A stretch of 64,000 bases of DNA. Origin: an uncultured Bacteroidales bacterium. GTDB lineage: Bacteria > Bacteroidota > Bacteroidia > Bacteroidales > G3-4614. The notes beneath the pieces are model-generated. The model did not search any database. It was given only the letters and a program-made list of their open reading frames with translations, and was not told where the DNA came from. The first letter of the stretch is position 1, and each line of letters starts with the position of its first letter. Location of the stretch: assembly GCA_949297125.1 (NCBI GenBank), contig CASFRS010000005.1, forward strand, positions 1 through 64,000, written 5' to 3'. Positions 8,416 through 18,291 of this stretch are shown here, in pieces. A program made the translations under genes and the position numbers.

Positions 8416-9753
8416 TTAAAAAAATATCTGTTTTACAGAGGCGTCATCGCCCCCCTTATCTTCCTTTTTCCCTTTGCCCGAATCGGACTTCCTGCCGTCG
8501 GGCTGCTTGTTCTCCTTGTTCTCGAGGTCTCTCAGCTGCTGCTTGAAATTTGCGGGACGCTTGTATACCGGCGTCTTTATCACCTTGTCGATAAATGCGT
8601 CGTCCTCCATCTCCTCGAGCGTGAATACCACATACGATGCCCGGGCGTTGTCCAGGAACATCCTGTCTTCGGCATTGCTCCCGTAAACTTCCGAAATAAT
8701 ATCCTGCTCCTGCTTCCTTGAAGCCTGCACGCGGGAATCCGGCTCCTGACCCATGGGAATCTGCATATCCGAATCGACATTGAAACCGGTAGCCAGCAAC
8801 GTAACCTTAACCTTGCCGCCCAACGAATTGTCGACGGTACAGCCCCATATTACCTCCACATCGTTGCCGAAACGCTCCATAAACGTGTTTATCTCGCGCG
8901 ACTCGGCCATTGAAACAGGGTTCTCCCCTTCGGTCGAGAGATAGATGTTGAACAGTATGCGTTTGGCGTTGTTTACATCCCCTTCCTTGAGCAACGGCGA
9001 CTGGAGGGCATTCTCGAACGCCTTGAGAATCCGCTTCTCCCCTTCGCCGTAACCGGTACTCATGATAGCCACGCCGCCGTTCTTCAACGTATTGCGCACG
9101 TCAGCAAAGTCGAGGTTTATCTTCCCCTCCACCGTAATCAGTTCCGCAACGCTGCGGGCGGCATTCGTAAGGGTATCGTCGGCTTTCTCGAAAGCGTTCA
9201 CGAAATTCAGGTCGGGGTATATCTCGCTCAGACGCTCGTTGTTTATAATCAACAGGGCATCCACGTTCTTGCGCATCTCCTCCACCCCTTTCCACGCCTG
9301 CATAATCTTGCTCTTCTTCTCGAACAGGAACGGAATGGTAACGATGCCGATAGTAAGCAGTTTATGTTCGCGCGCCACGCGTGCCACAACGGGGGCCGCC
9401 CCCGTACCTGTACCGCCTCCCATACCGGCGGTAATGAACACCATTTCGGTGTCATCGTCAAACATGGCGTTAATCTTCTCTATATTCTCCTCGGCAATAC
9501 GCTTCCCCTCTTCGGGACGCCCTCCCGCCCCGAGACCCGGACCTATCTGCACCTTGTCGGCTATCTCGGAACGGAGCATAGCCTGACGGTCCGTATTGCA
9601 AAGCACAAACGACACGTTGTTTATTCCCGTCTTGAACATATGGGTTACAGCGTTACCTCCGCCGCCTCCCACGCCTATGACTTTTATTATCGGACCTTTC
9701 GGCGTATCCTTGTCGAAAAACGGATCCGGCCCATTCAATTCATTGTCGCTCAT
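8416..9753 (-). CDS. ftsZ: Cell division GTPase FtsZ
   Basis: The 445-residue tubulin homologue forms the cytokinetic ring. The GTP-binding signature GGGTGTG is at residues 112-118, and the NLDFADV segment of the GTPase/T7 region is intact. After the conserved core (to about residue 335) there is a lysine-rich, low-complexity linker and an unusual extreme C-terminus (DASVKQIFF) that does not look like the proteobacterial FtsA/ZipA-binding peptide, so the tail that docks partners may be lineage-specific. It lies 30 bases after ftsA in the dcw operon. Confidence 0.97.
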   Translation of the reverse strand: MSDNELNGPDPFFDKDTPKGPIIKVIGVGGGGGNAVTHMFKTGINNVSFVLCNTDRQAMLRSEIADKVQIGPGLGAGGRPEEGKRIAEENIEKINAMFDDDTEMVFITAGMGGGTGTGAAPVVARVAREHKLLTIGIVTIPFLFEKKSKIMQAWKGVEEMRKNVDALLIINNERLSEIYPDLNFVNAFEKADDTLTNAARSVAELITVEGKINLDFADVRNTLKNGGVAIMSTGYGEGEKRILKAFENALQSPLLKEGDVNNAKRILFNIYLSTEGENPVSMAESREINTFMERFGNDVEVIWGCTVDNSLGGKVKVTLLATGFNVDSDMQIPMGQEPDSRVQASRKQEQDIISEVYGSNAEDRMFLDNARASYVVFTLEEMEDDAFIDKVIKTPVYKRPANFKQQLRDLENKENKQPDGRKSDSGKGKKEDKGGDDASVKQIFF

Positions 9754-9783
9754 ATGCTGTATCGGTAATTTAAATTCACACTA

Positions 9784-11142
9784 TCACTTCATGGTCTCGT
9801 TATCGTCTTCGCCCATGATATCGACAATCTGGTTCCTTAACTTGTCGAAAATGCCGCCCGACGACTTGTCCTGTTTTTTCTTCACCGGCTTCGGCTTTTC
9901 GGGCTGAGGCTGCACGGGTTTATGTCTTGCAGGCTCGGAACGCCGGTTCTCATCCCCGCCGAACGGCCAGAAACGCGGAGAACTCTTCACGCTCTCCTTT
10001 TCGCGGTTAAGGCAAACCGTATCGCCGAGCATAAGCATCCCTATGCACTGCGAGTAGGAAAAGAGGTTGGCCCCCGGTTCATTCTCGATAAATACCGACG
10101 GCGAAACGCTGCCGCACCTTACCTCCATCCCGCTCTCCTTGTGCAGCAGTTCGGGCAGGTCCTTCAACTGCGAGGCGTTGCCGGAAATGACAATCCCCCC
10201 GTTCACCGTATCGCGGTAGCCCGATTCCTTTATCTGGTTCACGACATTAGCCACAATCTCTTCAATCCTCACCACGGTGGCCTTGTTCAGGTCTTTCGGC
10301 TTTATGGAATTCTTCCCTTTCCCTTCAAGGGTAATCCCCTTCAGCTGGTCGGTGTTGTTCAGCGATGCGCTGCCGAGTGTAATCTTGAACCTCTCTGCCT
10401 CGGCATCCACGAACCCGAGCGATATGATATCCATGGTTATGCTCTTCCCGCCCAGCGGCACAGTAACGAAATATTTCAGGAAACCGTTGCTGTAAACCGA
10501 TACGGCGGTTGTCCCGCCGCCGAAATTCACCAGCACGCACCCGTTCTCCCTGTCCTCTTTCGACAGCAGCGCTTCGGCATCGGCCTTCACCCCGAGGATG
10601 AAACCGGCAATGGGGAGTTTGGCCTTGGCGAATGCCGCGCGTATATTCTTGGCTATCGACTGGCGTGCTACGGCAAGCTGCATCTCTATCTGTATCTTCG
10701 TAGCGGCCATCCCTACCGGATTGTCTACTATATAGTCGTTTACGATAACCTCGTTAGGGATTATGTCTATAATATCGGCGTTGGCAATGGAAAAGTTGCG
10801 GCCTTCGTTATAGAGGGCCGACAGCAGGGCTTCCGTTACCACCGTCCCTTCCGGAAGATGCCTCGAAACCGTATGGCGGATGCTCCTTACCGATTGTCCG
10901 GATATGGCTACATAGGCCTTCTCTATCTTTGCCGACAGTTTGTTCTCAAGCAACGTAACGAGCTTTCTCAACCGCGAGGCCGCCTCTTCCACATTAAACA
11001 CGCAGCCGCGGCGCACAGCTCCTTCCGACGGGACTCTTTCCACAGCCGCTATCTTTATCCTGCCGCCTTCCTTGACACCGGCAACCCCCACTATGTTTGA
11101 GGAGCCGAGGTCTATGGCAACTACCATTCTTTCAGTTTCCAT
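9784..11142 (-). CDS. ftsA: Cell division protein FtsA
   Basis: The 452-residue actin-fold protein begins with the phosphate-1 motif (VVAIDLGSSNIVGVAG) and carries the FtsA-specific SHS2 region after about residue 85. A proline- and lysine-rich linker (HKPVQPQPEKPKPVKKK) leads to a C-terminal amphipathic helix (GIFDKLRNQIVDIMG) expected to bind the membrane. It tethers FtsZ filaments to the inner membrane and recruits later divisome proteins. The start overlaps the end of ftsQ by 11 bases, which indicates tight translational linkage. Confidence 0.95.
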   Translation of the reverse strand: METERMVVAIDLGSSNIVGVAGVKEGGRIKIAAVERVPSEGAVRRGCVFNVEEAASRLRKLVTLLENKLSAKIEKAYVAISGQSVRSIRHTVSRHLPEGTVVTEALLSALYNEGRNFSIANADIIDIIPNEVIVNDYIVDNPVGMAATKIQIEMQLAVARQSIAKNIRAAFAKAKLPIAGFILGVKADAEALLSKEDRENGCVLVNFGGGTTAVSVYSNGFLKYFVTVPLGGKSITMDIISLGFVDAEAERFKITLGSASLNNTDQLKGITLEGKGKNSIKPKDLNKATVVRIEEIVANVVNQIKESGYRDTVNGGIVISGNASQLKDLPELLHKESGMEVRCGSVSPSVFIENEPGANLFSYSQCIGMLMLGDTVCLNREKESVKSSPRFWPFGGDENRRSEPARHKPVQPQPEKPKPVKKKQDKSSGGIFDKLRNQIVDIMGEDDNETMK

Positions 11143-11881
11143 GTTTTTCTTTTACTCTTCTGGTACAAATAATCCTACCGTCGTAAGTAAGGTCTATCCG
11201 GGAGTATGTATCCCACCCTATTCTGGAAAACGCCTGGGAATACAACTCGTCCAGCAATTCAAATTTCCGCTCAAAGTTACTTATTTTTCCAAAAACTATC
11301 AACTGCCGTCCTATTCTGGGAATCAACTCTATATCCTGCGAAGCGGTAACATAAACCTGCGCTATCTGCGCTCCCCACTTGTTCCCCGAAGCAAGGTATT
11401 CGGCCAGGCGGAAAAGTTCGCCGCACGCATACTCCTCCGATATGTGCCCGGTAGCTACCGGAATATATGCCGTAACCCACCGTGAGAGCGGCATTATGCG
11501 CGCATTGGTATCGACATAATACGAACCGAGTGGAGATATGACCCGCAACAGCGGCACGCGTTGCGTAACATCTATCCTGACACGCCCCGTCGGGGTAACA
11601 TAACATTCGGCGCTCTCCACGACGGGATTCTCCCTCACCTTGCGTTCTATGGCGTCGGCATCCATCTCCGTCCTCTTCTTCCCGTCCGGGGAGAGGCCCG
11701 AAACATCCACTATCTCCATTATATCGTCCGCCGTAAGGAACGATACCGAAGCGCTGTCGAGGACCGACACCTCCGTACCGGTACATACCTCGCCGGCATA
11801 GAGGATATCGCAATACACCAGTGCCGCAACCATATAGGCCGGCATCAGCGACAGGAAAAATATGCGGAAAAACCTTTTCAT
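11132..11881 (-). CDS. ftsQ: Cell division protein FtsQ
   Basis: The 249-residue bitopic protein has a basic N-terminus, one membrane helix (about residues 6-28), then a POTRA-like segment with an RKVRENPVVESAEC-type motif and an extracytoplasmic beta domain ending in an arginine-rich tail. FtsQ bridges early and late divisome proteins. Identity rests on topology, size and its place between murC and ftsA, because FtsQ sequences are poorly conserved. It overlaps murC by four bases (ATGA). Confidence 0.9.
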   Translation of the reverse strand: MKRFFRIFFLSLMPAYMVAALVYCDILYAGEVCTGTEVSVLDSASVSFLTADDIMEIVDVSGLSPDGKKRTEMDADAIERKVRENPVVESAECYVTPTGRVRIDVTQRVPLLRVISPLGSYYVDTNARIMPLSRWVTAYIPVATGHISEEYACGELFRLAEYLASGNKWGAQIAQVYVTASQDIELIPRIGRQLIVFGKISNFERKFELLDELYSQAFSRIGWDTYSRIDLTYDGRIICTRRVKEKHGN

Positions 11882-13245
11882 TTATCGAGCAGTATTTCTT
11901 TGATGGAAGGCAGGAATCTGTCTACATCGCCTGCGCCCATTGTCATAAGCACGTCGAAATGACCTTCGCGTACCCTGTCCAGCAGCCCTTCCATTGGACA
12001 TATCTCTTTCTCCCGACAGGTAAGGGCATCAAGTATAATCTCCGATGAAACCCCGTCGATAGGAGCCTCTCTTGCCGGATATATGGGGAGCAGGATAACC
12101 CTGTCGGCAAGCGACAGCGCCTCGGCGAACTGCGGGGCGAAATCGCGGGTGCGGGAATAGAGATGAGGGTAGAAGACAACCGTTATGTGCCTGTCGGGAT
12201 AAAGTTCCCTCACCGACTGCAACGAAGCCTTCACCTCGTCGGGATGGTGCGCATAATCGTCGAGCAGCACAACGCGGTCGCTCTTAATCCAGAAGTCGAA
12301 CCTCCGTTCCACCCCCCTGAAAGAAGCCACCCCCTCGCGCAGCACGTCGTCATCCGCTCCGTTCAGCATGGCTATGGCCATGGCCGCCACTGCATTATAA
12401 ACGTTTATCCTGACCGGGACACCCAGGTCCACATCGCGCACGACACGTCCCGGGGCAACAAAATCGAACACAATCCTGCCGTTTCCCACACGCACGTTGT
12501 CGGCATGGAAATCGGAACCCGGGTCGCCGAACGAAAAGATTCTAACCCCTTCGGCACAGCGCGGCTTCACTTTCACCCCGCTTCGCACGAGCAATACCCC
12601 GCCGGGGCGTATCAGGGAGGTAAAATCGGCAAATCCTTTCAGGTACTCCTCTTCCGTACCGTAAATATCGAGATGGTCGGGATCGGCGGCCGTTATAACC
12701 GCCATATAGGGTGAAAGCTGCAAAAACGAGCGGTCGTACTCATCGGCCTCTATAACCGTCAGATCGCTCTTCTCCGACAGCATCAGATTACTGTTGCAGT
12801 TTTTCAGGATACCGCCCAGAAAGGCGTTGCAGCCGTCTGGAGCAGTTCCGAGTATATTGGCCAGCATGCACGACGTGGTAGTCTTCCCGTGCGTACCTGC
12901 AACGCACAAAGCCTTGCTGCTGCGCGTTATCATGCCGAGCAACCGGGCCCGCTTTACTATTTCAAATCCGTTTTCCCTGAAAAAGACAAACCCGGAATGG
13001 CTCTGCGGTACAGCCGGCGTATAGACCACAAGCGTGCTGGCGGGAAGCCTGCAGTAACCCGGTATCAGTTCCGGCGACTCGTCGAAACATATCTCCGCCC
13101 CTTCGGCAACCAGCGCATCGGTAATATGCGACGGGGTTCTGTCGTAACCGGCCACCTTATACCCCTTAAACAGGAAATAACGGGCCAATGCGCTCATCCC
13201 TATCCCGCCGATACCAAGAAAATATATCGAATCGAAACGCTCCAT
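11878..13245 (-). CDS. murC: UDP-N-acetylmuramate--L-alanine ligase
   Basis: The 455-residue Mur ligase adds L-alanine to UDP-MurNAc in the first step of stem-peptide assembly in the cytoplasm. The N-terminal Rossmann motif (FLGIGGIGMSALA) and the ATP-binding P-loop (AGTHGKTTTSCML) are intact. The central region has the D-x-DHLD motif, and the C-terminal domain DYAHHPDEV of MurC-type enzymes. Length is normal. It lies three bases after murG and its TGA stop overlaps the ftsQ start. Confidence 0.97.
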   Translation of the reverse strand: MERFDSIYFLGIGGIGMSALARYFLFKGYKVAGYDRTPSHITDALVAEGAEICFDESPELIPGYCRLPASTLVVYTPAVPQSHSGFVFFRENGFEIVKRARLLGMITRSSKALCVAGTHGKTTTSCMLANILGTAPDGCNAFLGGILKNCNSNLMLSEKSDLTVIEADEYDRSFLQLSPYMAVITAADPDHLDIYGTEEEYLKGFADFTSLIRPGGVLLVRSGVKVKPRCAEGVRIFSFGDPGSDFHADNVRVGNGRIVFDFVAPGRVVRDVDLGVPVRINVYNAVAAMAIAMLNGADDDVLREGVASFRGVERRFDFWIKSDRVVLLDDYAHHPDEVKASLQSVRELYPDRHITVVFYPHLYSRTRDFAPQFAEALSLADRVILLPIYPAREAPIDGVSSEIILDALTCREKEICPMEGLLDRVREGHFDVLMTMGAGDVDRFLPSIKEILLDK

Positions 13246-13248
13246 AAC

Positions 13249-14367
13249 TCAACACTTTTTACTCCCCTTGCGGGCAAGTTCAATAACCATGTCGGCAATA
13301 GTCGAAGCCGCATCCCTGAATGCCAGTTCAGAGACCTTTTTCCCTATCGATTCAAGTTCCTGTGCATCGGTAACCAGCGACAGTGCCGTGTCCATAAGGT
13401 TTTTTACGGCATCGGCATCCTTCACCAGCAACGCCGCACCGCGCGAAGTAAGAGCCAGGGCGTTTTTCGTCTGGTGGTCTTCGGCAACATTCGGCGACGG
13501 GACCAGTATGGAGGGTTTCCCGAGCAGGGCAAGTTCCGAAATAGAGCCGGCGCCCGCCCGCGAAATAACCAGGTCGGCAGCCTTGTAGGCCATATCCATT
13601 CTCTGTATGAACGCGCTCTGGTAAACACCTGCACTCCCTTTTTCGGCAATGGCCGCCTTGACTTCGCTGTCATAGAATTTTCCCGACTGCCATATCAGCT
13701 GCACGCCTTCGGGCAGATTCCCCAGCACCCCCTTTACGCTGTCGTTTATAGTCCTTGCACCAAGGCTTCCACCTACAACAAGGATTGTCTTCTTGTCCTT
13801 GTCGAGACCGAAAAACTCTACCGCCTCCTCCCTCGACACTTCCGTATTCAGCAATTCGCGCCTGACGGGATTGCCCGTAACGGTAATCTTCTCTTCGGGA
13901 AAGAACCTCTCCATCCCTTCGTAAGCCACACAGACGGCATCCACACGCGACCCCAGCAACTTGTTGGTTACGCCCGCATACGAGTTCTGTTCCTGTATCA
14001 AGGTAGGCACTCCCCGCTTCGCCGCGCTCCACAGGGTAGGCCCGCTGGCATAGCCGCCCACGCCTACGGCAACGTCGGGTTTGAACTCTTTCACTATGCG
14101 GGACGCCATCGAGAGGCTCTTCATAAGGCGTGCGACCACCGAAAAGTTCTTGAACAGGTTTTTCCTTACGAACCCGCAAACCGGCAGCCCCACAATCTTG
14201 AACCCGGCAGCCGGGACGCGTTCCATTTCCATACGCCCGAGAGCTCCTACAAACAGAATCTCGGTATCGGGCAATTTGCGTTTTATCTCTCCGGCAATCG
14301 AAAGGGCCGGGAAAATATGTCCTCCCGTTCCGCCGCCGCTTATAAGCACCTTAAGTTTTCGTTCCAT
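13249..14367 (-). CDS. murG: UDP-GlcNAc:undecaprenyl-pyrophosphoryl-MurNAc-pentapeptide GlcNAc transferase
   Basis: The 372-residue GT28 glycosyltransferase converts lipid I to lipid II on the cytoplasmic face of the membrane. The N-terminal glycine-rich loop (ISGGGTGGHIFPALS), the second glycine loop (GGSLGARTIND) and the UDP-GlcNAc contact region (RAGAGSISELALLGKPSILVP, here split for length: RAGAGSISEL then GKPSILVP) are present. It sits 14 bases downstream of ftsW and three bases upstream of murC. Confidence 0.96.
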   Translation of the reverse strand: MERKLKVLISGGGTGGHIFPALSIAGEIKRKLPDTEILFVGALGRMEMERVPAAGFKIVGLPVCGFVRKNLFKNFSVVARLMKSLSMASRIVKEFKPDVAVGVGGYASGPTLWSAAKRGVPTLIQEQNSYAGVTNKLLGSRVDAVCVAYEGMERFFPEEKITVTGNPVRRELLNTEVSREEAVEFFGLDKDKKTILVVGGSLGARTINDSVKGVLGNLPEGVQLIWQSGKFYDSEVKAAIAEKGSAGVYQSAFIQRMDMAYKAADLVISRAGAGSISELALLGKPSILVPSPNVAEDHQTKNALALTSRGAALLVKDADAVKNLMDTALSLVTDAQELESIGKKVSELAFRDAASTIADMVIELARKGSKKC

Positions 14368-14381
14368 ACTGTATATAATTA

Positions 14382-15659
14382 TTAATCTGTCAAATTAGGG
14401 TTGGGGGCCGAAATATCTTCCGGAACAGGCTCCTCGGCGACAACAGCCGCCCTCTCCGCATCGGGATTCCCGTTCTCTCCCTCCATTGCCGCATAGCGGC
14501 TTATGCTGAGCATCATACCGAAATAGCAGCAGGTTATCACCACCGAAGTCCCCCCGCGGCTTATCAGGGGGAGAGGCTGCCCGGTAACCGGAATAAGGCT
14601 TGTGGCAACCGCCATGTTTATTATGGCCTGGAAGACTATGAGCATGGCTATGCCCAGCATCAGAAATGCGGGAAAGGCATGCGTGCATTTTTTTGCATTC
14701 CTCAAGGCCCTGAAAAGAATCGAGAGGTAGAGGAACATAACCAGCAAACCGCCCAGAATACCGGATTCCTCAATAATTATCGCATATATGAAGTCGGAAT
14801 ACGCCTGGGGCAGATAATCCCTCTCCCTGCTGTTTCCGGGCCCTACGCCTATACCGTGGCTGTTGGCGATAGCCATACAGGCATGGTGCGTCTGGTAGTT
14901 GTCGTCTTCGGTAGCCTTGAAATATTCCGGTATCTCCTCCTTGTCGGAGAAGAATGTAAGGCGTTCGTTCCATGTGTTGGCCCGGTGGACCACTTTGGTA
15001 AAGAGGTTGCGCTTCTGTTCGGCGGTATTGTCCGTATCGAGTTTCTTCGCGGCATACAGCACGCCCAGGACGAACGTCAGCGCCAGGACAAGCAGCAGCC
15101 CCAGTTTCTTAAGGGAAACACCCGCTACCAGCATCATGCAAAAAGCCATGGTGCCTATAAGCAGCGTAGTGGAAAGATTCTCTGTAAAAATAAGCAGACA
15201 CGGGACAAGGACCGCCAGCAGCGTCTTTTTAAAGGCCTTGTTGTCCACACCGTTCTCGCACTGTCCTTTGGCAAGGAAATACGAAATTGTGATGACAACT
15301 CCCATTTTTGCCAGTTCCGAAGGCTGCAACCTGATGCCGAAAACCGAAATCCACCGGGCGGCTGCATTAATCTTCTCGCCGAAGAACAGGGCATAGATAA
15401 GCATTACGCAAGCAACCACCAGCAAGGGGAAACCCGCAATCCTGAGCCACTTGTAATGCACCCTGTGAATAAGATAGACAAGCAGCGTGCCGGCAGCGAG
15501 GAACAGGGCATGGCGCAGCACGGGGTCGAACGTATCGCCGCTCCCGTACGAAAGCGTACCGCTGGCGCTGTACATGGAGATAACCGAAACGAAGCAGAGT
15601 GCGAAGTACGTACCCCACAGATATTTGTCCCCTTTCAATATGCTCTTTTTGGCCTCCAT
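14382..15659 (-). CDS. ftsW: SEDS-family peptidoglycan polymerase FtsW
   Basis: The 425-residue protein has about ten membrane helices and the SEDS hallmarks: the early W-x-S-x-FGIRLQPSE segment and, near the C-terminus, TGQPLPLISRGGTSV. FtsW polymerises glycan from lipid II at the septum together with its cognate transpeptidase FtsI, which is encoded in the same operon. The cytoplasmic tail is acidic and short. RodA is the main alternative, but the dcw location supports FtsW. Confidence 0.94.
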   Translation of the reverse strand: MEAKKSILKGDKYLWGTYFALCFVSVISMYSASGTLSYGSGDTFDPVLRHALFLAAGTLLVYLIHRVHYKWLRIAGFPLLVVACVMLIYALFFGEKINAAARWISVFGIRLQPSELAKMGVVITISYFLAKGQCENGVDNKAFKKTLLAVLVPCLLIFTENLSTTLLIGTMAFCMMLVAGVSLKKLGLLLVLALTFVLGVLYAAKKLDTDNTAEQKRNLFTKVVHRANTWNERLTFFSDKEEIPEYFKATEDDNYQTHHACMAIANSHGIGVGPGNSRERDYLPQAYSDFIYAIIIEESGILGGLLVMFLYLSILFRALRNAKKCTHAFPAFLMLGIAMLIVFQAIINMAVATSLIPVTGQPLPLISRGGTSVVITCCYFGMMLSISRYAAMEGENGNPDAERAAVVAEEPVPEDISAPNPNLTD

Positions 15660-15672
15660 TGTCGAAACAGAA

Positions 15673-17010
15673 TCATAAATCCTTTACACAAGCCTTGAAC
15701 TGGCGGCCGCGGTCTTCGTAACTGCTGAATAGGTCGAAACTGGCGCAACAGGGCGAAAGCAACACCACATCGCCCGGCGAAGCCATTGCATACGACTTGT
15801 CCACCGCCTCCTTCATGCTCCCGGCATCGGCCATGGGCTTGCCCATGCCGTCGAAGAAAGCATGCAGCTTGGAGTTGTCGACGCCGAGGCAGACAATCCC
15901 TTTCACCTTCTCCTTTACCAGTTCCTCTATCTCGGTATAATCGTTTCCCTTGTCCTTCCCGCCGAGAATGAGCACGACCGGGGCTTTCATACTCTCCAGC
16001 GCATACCAGCACGAGTTTACGTTGGTAGCCTTGGAATCGTTTATGAATTCCACGCCGCGGACCCTCCCTGCATTCTCGATACGGTGCTCTACCCCCTTGA
16101 AGCCGCTCAAGGCCTCGCGGATATCGTCTTTCTTTATATCCAGCACCTTCGCCGATATGGAAGCCGCCATCGAGTTATACAGGTTATGCCTTCCGGGCAG
16201 GGCCATATCGCTGTCAAGCAGTTCCATAGAACCGTCATCGCCGCAGTCGATGATAATCCTGTGCCCCTCCTTGTAGGCACTCACCCCGTCTTCCTTCGTC
16301 TCGGCAAAAGGGTAAAGCCGCGCTTTCAAGTCGCGGCGCGCCACCTCGCGGGCTATAATGGGGTCGTCATTCCAGTATATGAACGCATCGTCGGCCGTCT
16401 GGTTTCGGGTTATGCGGAACTTGGCATTTATATAGTTCTGCATGTCGTAGCCGTAACGGTCGAGGTGATCGGGGGTTATATTCAGCAGCACTGCGATATT
16501 GGCCTTGAAGTCGTACATGTTGTCGAGCTGGAAACTGCTCAGCTCTATAACATAATAATCGAAGTCTTCCGTTGCCACCTGCAGTGCGAAGCTCCTGCCC
16601 ACATTCCCTGCCAGTCCTACCTTCAGGCCCGAACTCTTCAAAATGTGGTATGTAAGCAGCGTAGTGGTGGTCTTTCCGTTGCTGCCGGTAATACATATCA
16701 TTTTGGCATCGGTATAGCGTCCACCGAACTCGATTTCCGATATTACCGGAATCCCGCGCTCCCTTACAGCCTTTACAACCGGAGCGGTATCGGGGATACC
16801 CGGGCTCTTTACAACCTCCGAGGCATTCAGAATCTTCTCGAACGTATGCCCCCCCTCTTCCCATTCTATTCCGTACTTGTCCAGCAACGAAGCGTACTTC
16901 TCCTTTACCGGCGAGGCATCCGAGACGAAAACGTCAAACCCTTTTACTTTTGCAAGCACGGCAGCTCCTGCGCCGCTTTCGCCTGCTCCCAATACGACAA
17001 TCCTTTTCAT
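15673..17010 (-). CDS. murD: UDP-N-acetylmuramoyl-L-alanine--D-glutamate ligase
   Basis: The 445-residue enzyme adds D-glutamate to UDP-MurNAc-L-Ala. It begins with a Rossmann-like motif (RIVVLGAGESGAGAA) and has the ATP loop ITGSNGKTTTTLL and the later NDSKATN motif. I start at the ATG at 17010 rather than 19 codons upstream: that ATG opens the conserved domain, and its A is the last base of the mraY stop (TAATG), a typical coupled junction. Confidence 0.96.
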   Translation of the reverse strand: MKRIVVLGAGESGAGAAVLAKVKGFDVFVSDASPVKEKYASLLDKYGIEWEEGGHTFEKILNASEVVKSPGIPDTAPVVKAVRERGIPVISEIEFGGRYTDAKMICITGSNGKTTTTLLTYHILKSSGLKVGLAGNVGRSFALQVATEDFDYYVIELSSFQLDNMYDFKANIAVLLNITPDHLDRYGYDMQNYINAKFRITRNQTADDAFIYWNDDPIIAREVARRDLKARLYPFAETKEDGVSAYKEGHRIIIDCGDDGSMELLDSDMALPGRHNLYNSMAASISAKVLDIKKDDIREALSGFKGVEHRIENAGRVRGVEFINDSKATNVNSCWYALESMKAPVVLILGGKDKGNDYTEIEELVKEKVKGIVCLGVDNSKLHAFFDGMGKPMADAGSMKEAVDKSYAMASPGDVVLLSPCCASFDLFSSYEDRGRQFKACVKDL

Positions 17011-18284
17011 TATCTGATCTTCAAAGTAACAATTGTCAATACGGCGAGGAAAATACTGATAATCCAAAAACGCACCACTATTTTCGATTCCGGAACGGGC
17101 GTTTTCGGGAACTGGAACAAGGCCTTTACCGAACCGTCGCCCGGTTTCTGGAAATGGTGGTGCAGCGGGGCCATTTTGAACACCCTTATCCCCTCCCCGT
17201 ATCTGAATTTGGTATATTTAAAATAAGATTTCTGCAATATCACCGAAAGGCCTTCCAGCAAAAACAACCCGCACAGCAGCGGCAGCAGCAGTTCCTTGTG
17301 CAGCACGATAGCCAGTACGGCAATGATGCCGCCTATCGTAAGGCTTCCGGTATCCCCCATGAAAACCTGGGCCGGGTATGCATTGTACCAAAGGAAACCT
17401 ATCAGCGCACCTGCAAATGCGCTGACGAAGACAACCAGTTCCTGCGAACCCGGAATATACATTATATCGAGGTACGATGCGTATATGACATGCCCCGAAA
17501 GGTAGGCGAATACCCCCAGCGTAATCCCTATTATTGCCGACGTCCCGGTAGCCAGGCCGTCAAGCCCGTCGGTAAGGTTGGCGCAGTTCGACACTGCCGT
17601 AACTACGAATATGGTTACGAAAATGAAAATGACCCATGCGGCCGTCTGCGCCTTCTCGCCAGAGAAGGGGACAAGCTGGGCGTAATCGAAGTTGTTGTTC
17701 TTGACGAACGGGATTGTGGTCCTCGTCGATTTCAAATCGGGCGAGGCCGTCCTTTCCGCGGCGACCCCGCCGGTTGCAACCGCTTCGGTACGGATATGCG
17801 AAGCGTTCTCGCGGATAACCACATCGGGCGAGAAATAGAGGGTAAGCCCCACTATCAGGCCGAGCCCTACCTGCCCTATAATCTTGAAGATTCCTTTCAT
17901 TCCCTCCTTGTCTTTCTTGAATACCTTTATGTAATCGTCGGCAAACCCCAGGACTCCGAGCCAGACCGTAGTAACCAGCATCAGGATCATGTAGATATTG
18001 TGCAGGACGCCCAGCAGCAGGCAAGGAACAAGAATGGAGACAATGATTATTATCCCCCCCATGGTCGGGGTCCCTTTTTTTGAAAGCTGCCCTTCAAGCG
18101 ACAAATCGCGGATAGTCTCCCCTATCTGCAGCTGCTGCAGTTTGTTTATGATGCGCCGCCCTATTACGGTAGCGAAGAAGAGCGACAACATAAGGGCAAA
18201 AGAAGCCCTGAACGAAACGTACTTGAACATGCCGGCCCCCGGGATGTTCATCTCGTCGAGATACTGAAACAGATAATACAACAT
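17010..18284 (-). CDS. mraY: Phospho-N-acetylmuramoyl-pentapeptide transferase
   Basis: The integral membrane enzyme transfers phospho-MurNAc-pentapeptide to undecaprenyl phosphate, giving lipid I. It has about ten helices, the substrate motifs [14 protein letters not shown] and [10 protein letters not shown], and a late HHHFQ histidine motif. At 424 residues it exceeds the roughly 360 of E. coli MraY, because of a soluble insertion of about 60 residues after the fourth or fifth helix (around residues 175-235), as seen in other Bacteroidota. It overlaps murD by one base and follows murE by seven. Confidence 0.96.
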   Translation of the reverse strand: MLYYLFQYLDEMNIPGAGMFKYVSFRASFALMLSLFFATVIGRRIINKLQQLQIGETIRDLSLEGQLSKKGTPTMGGIIIIVSILVPCLLLGVLHNIYMILMLVTTVWLGVLGFADDYIKVFKKDKEGMKGIFKIIGQVGLGLIVGLTLYFSPDVVIRENASHIRTEAVATGGVAAERTASPDLKSTRTTIPFVKNNNFDYAQLVPFSGEKAQTAAWVIFIFVTIFVVTAVSNCANLTDGLDGLATGTSAIIGITLGVFAYLSGHVIYASYLDIMYIPGSQELVVFVSAFAGALIGFLWYNAYPAQVFMGDTGSLTIGGIIAVLAIVLHKELLLPLLCGLFLLEGLSVILQKSYFKYTKFRYGEGIRVFKMAPLHHHFQKPGDGSVKALFQFPKTPVPESKIVVRFWIISIFLAVLTIVTLKIR

Positions 18285-18291
18285 GACAAAC

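Noticed and set aside
12889-14385. Plus-strand 498-residue ORF opposite murC and murG
   Set aside because: Antisense shadow of complete Mur genes.
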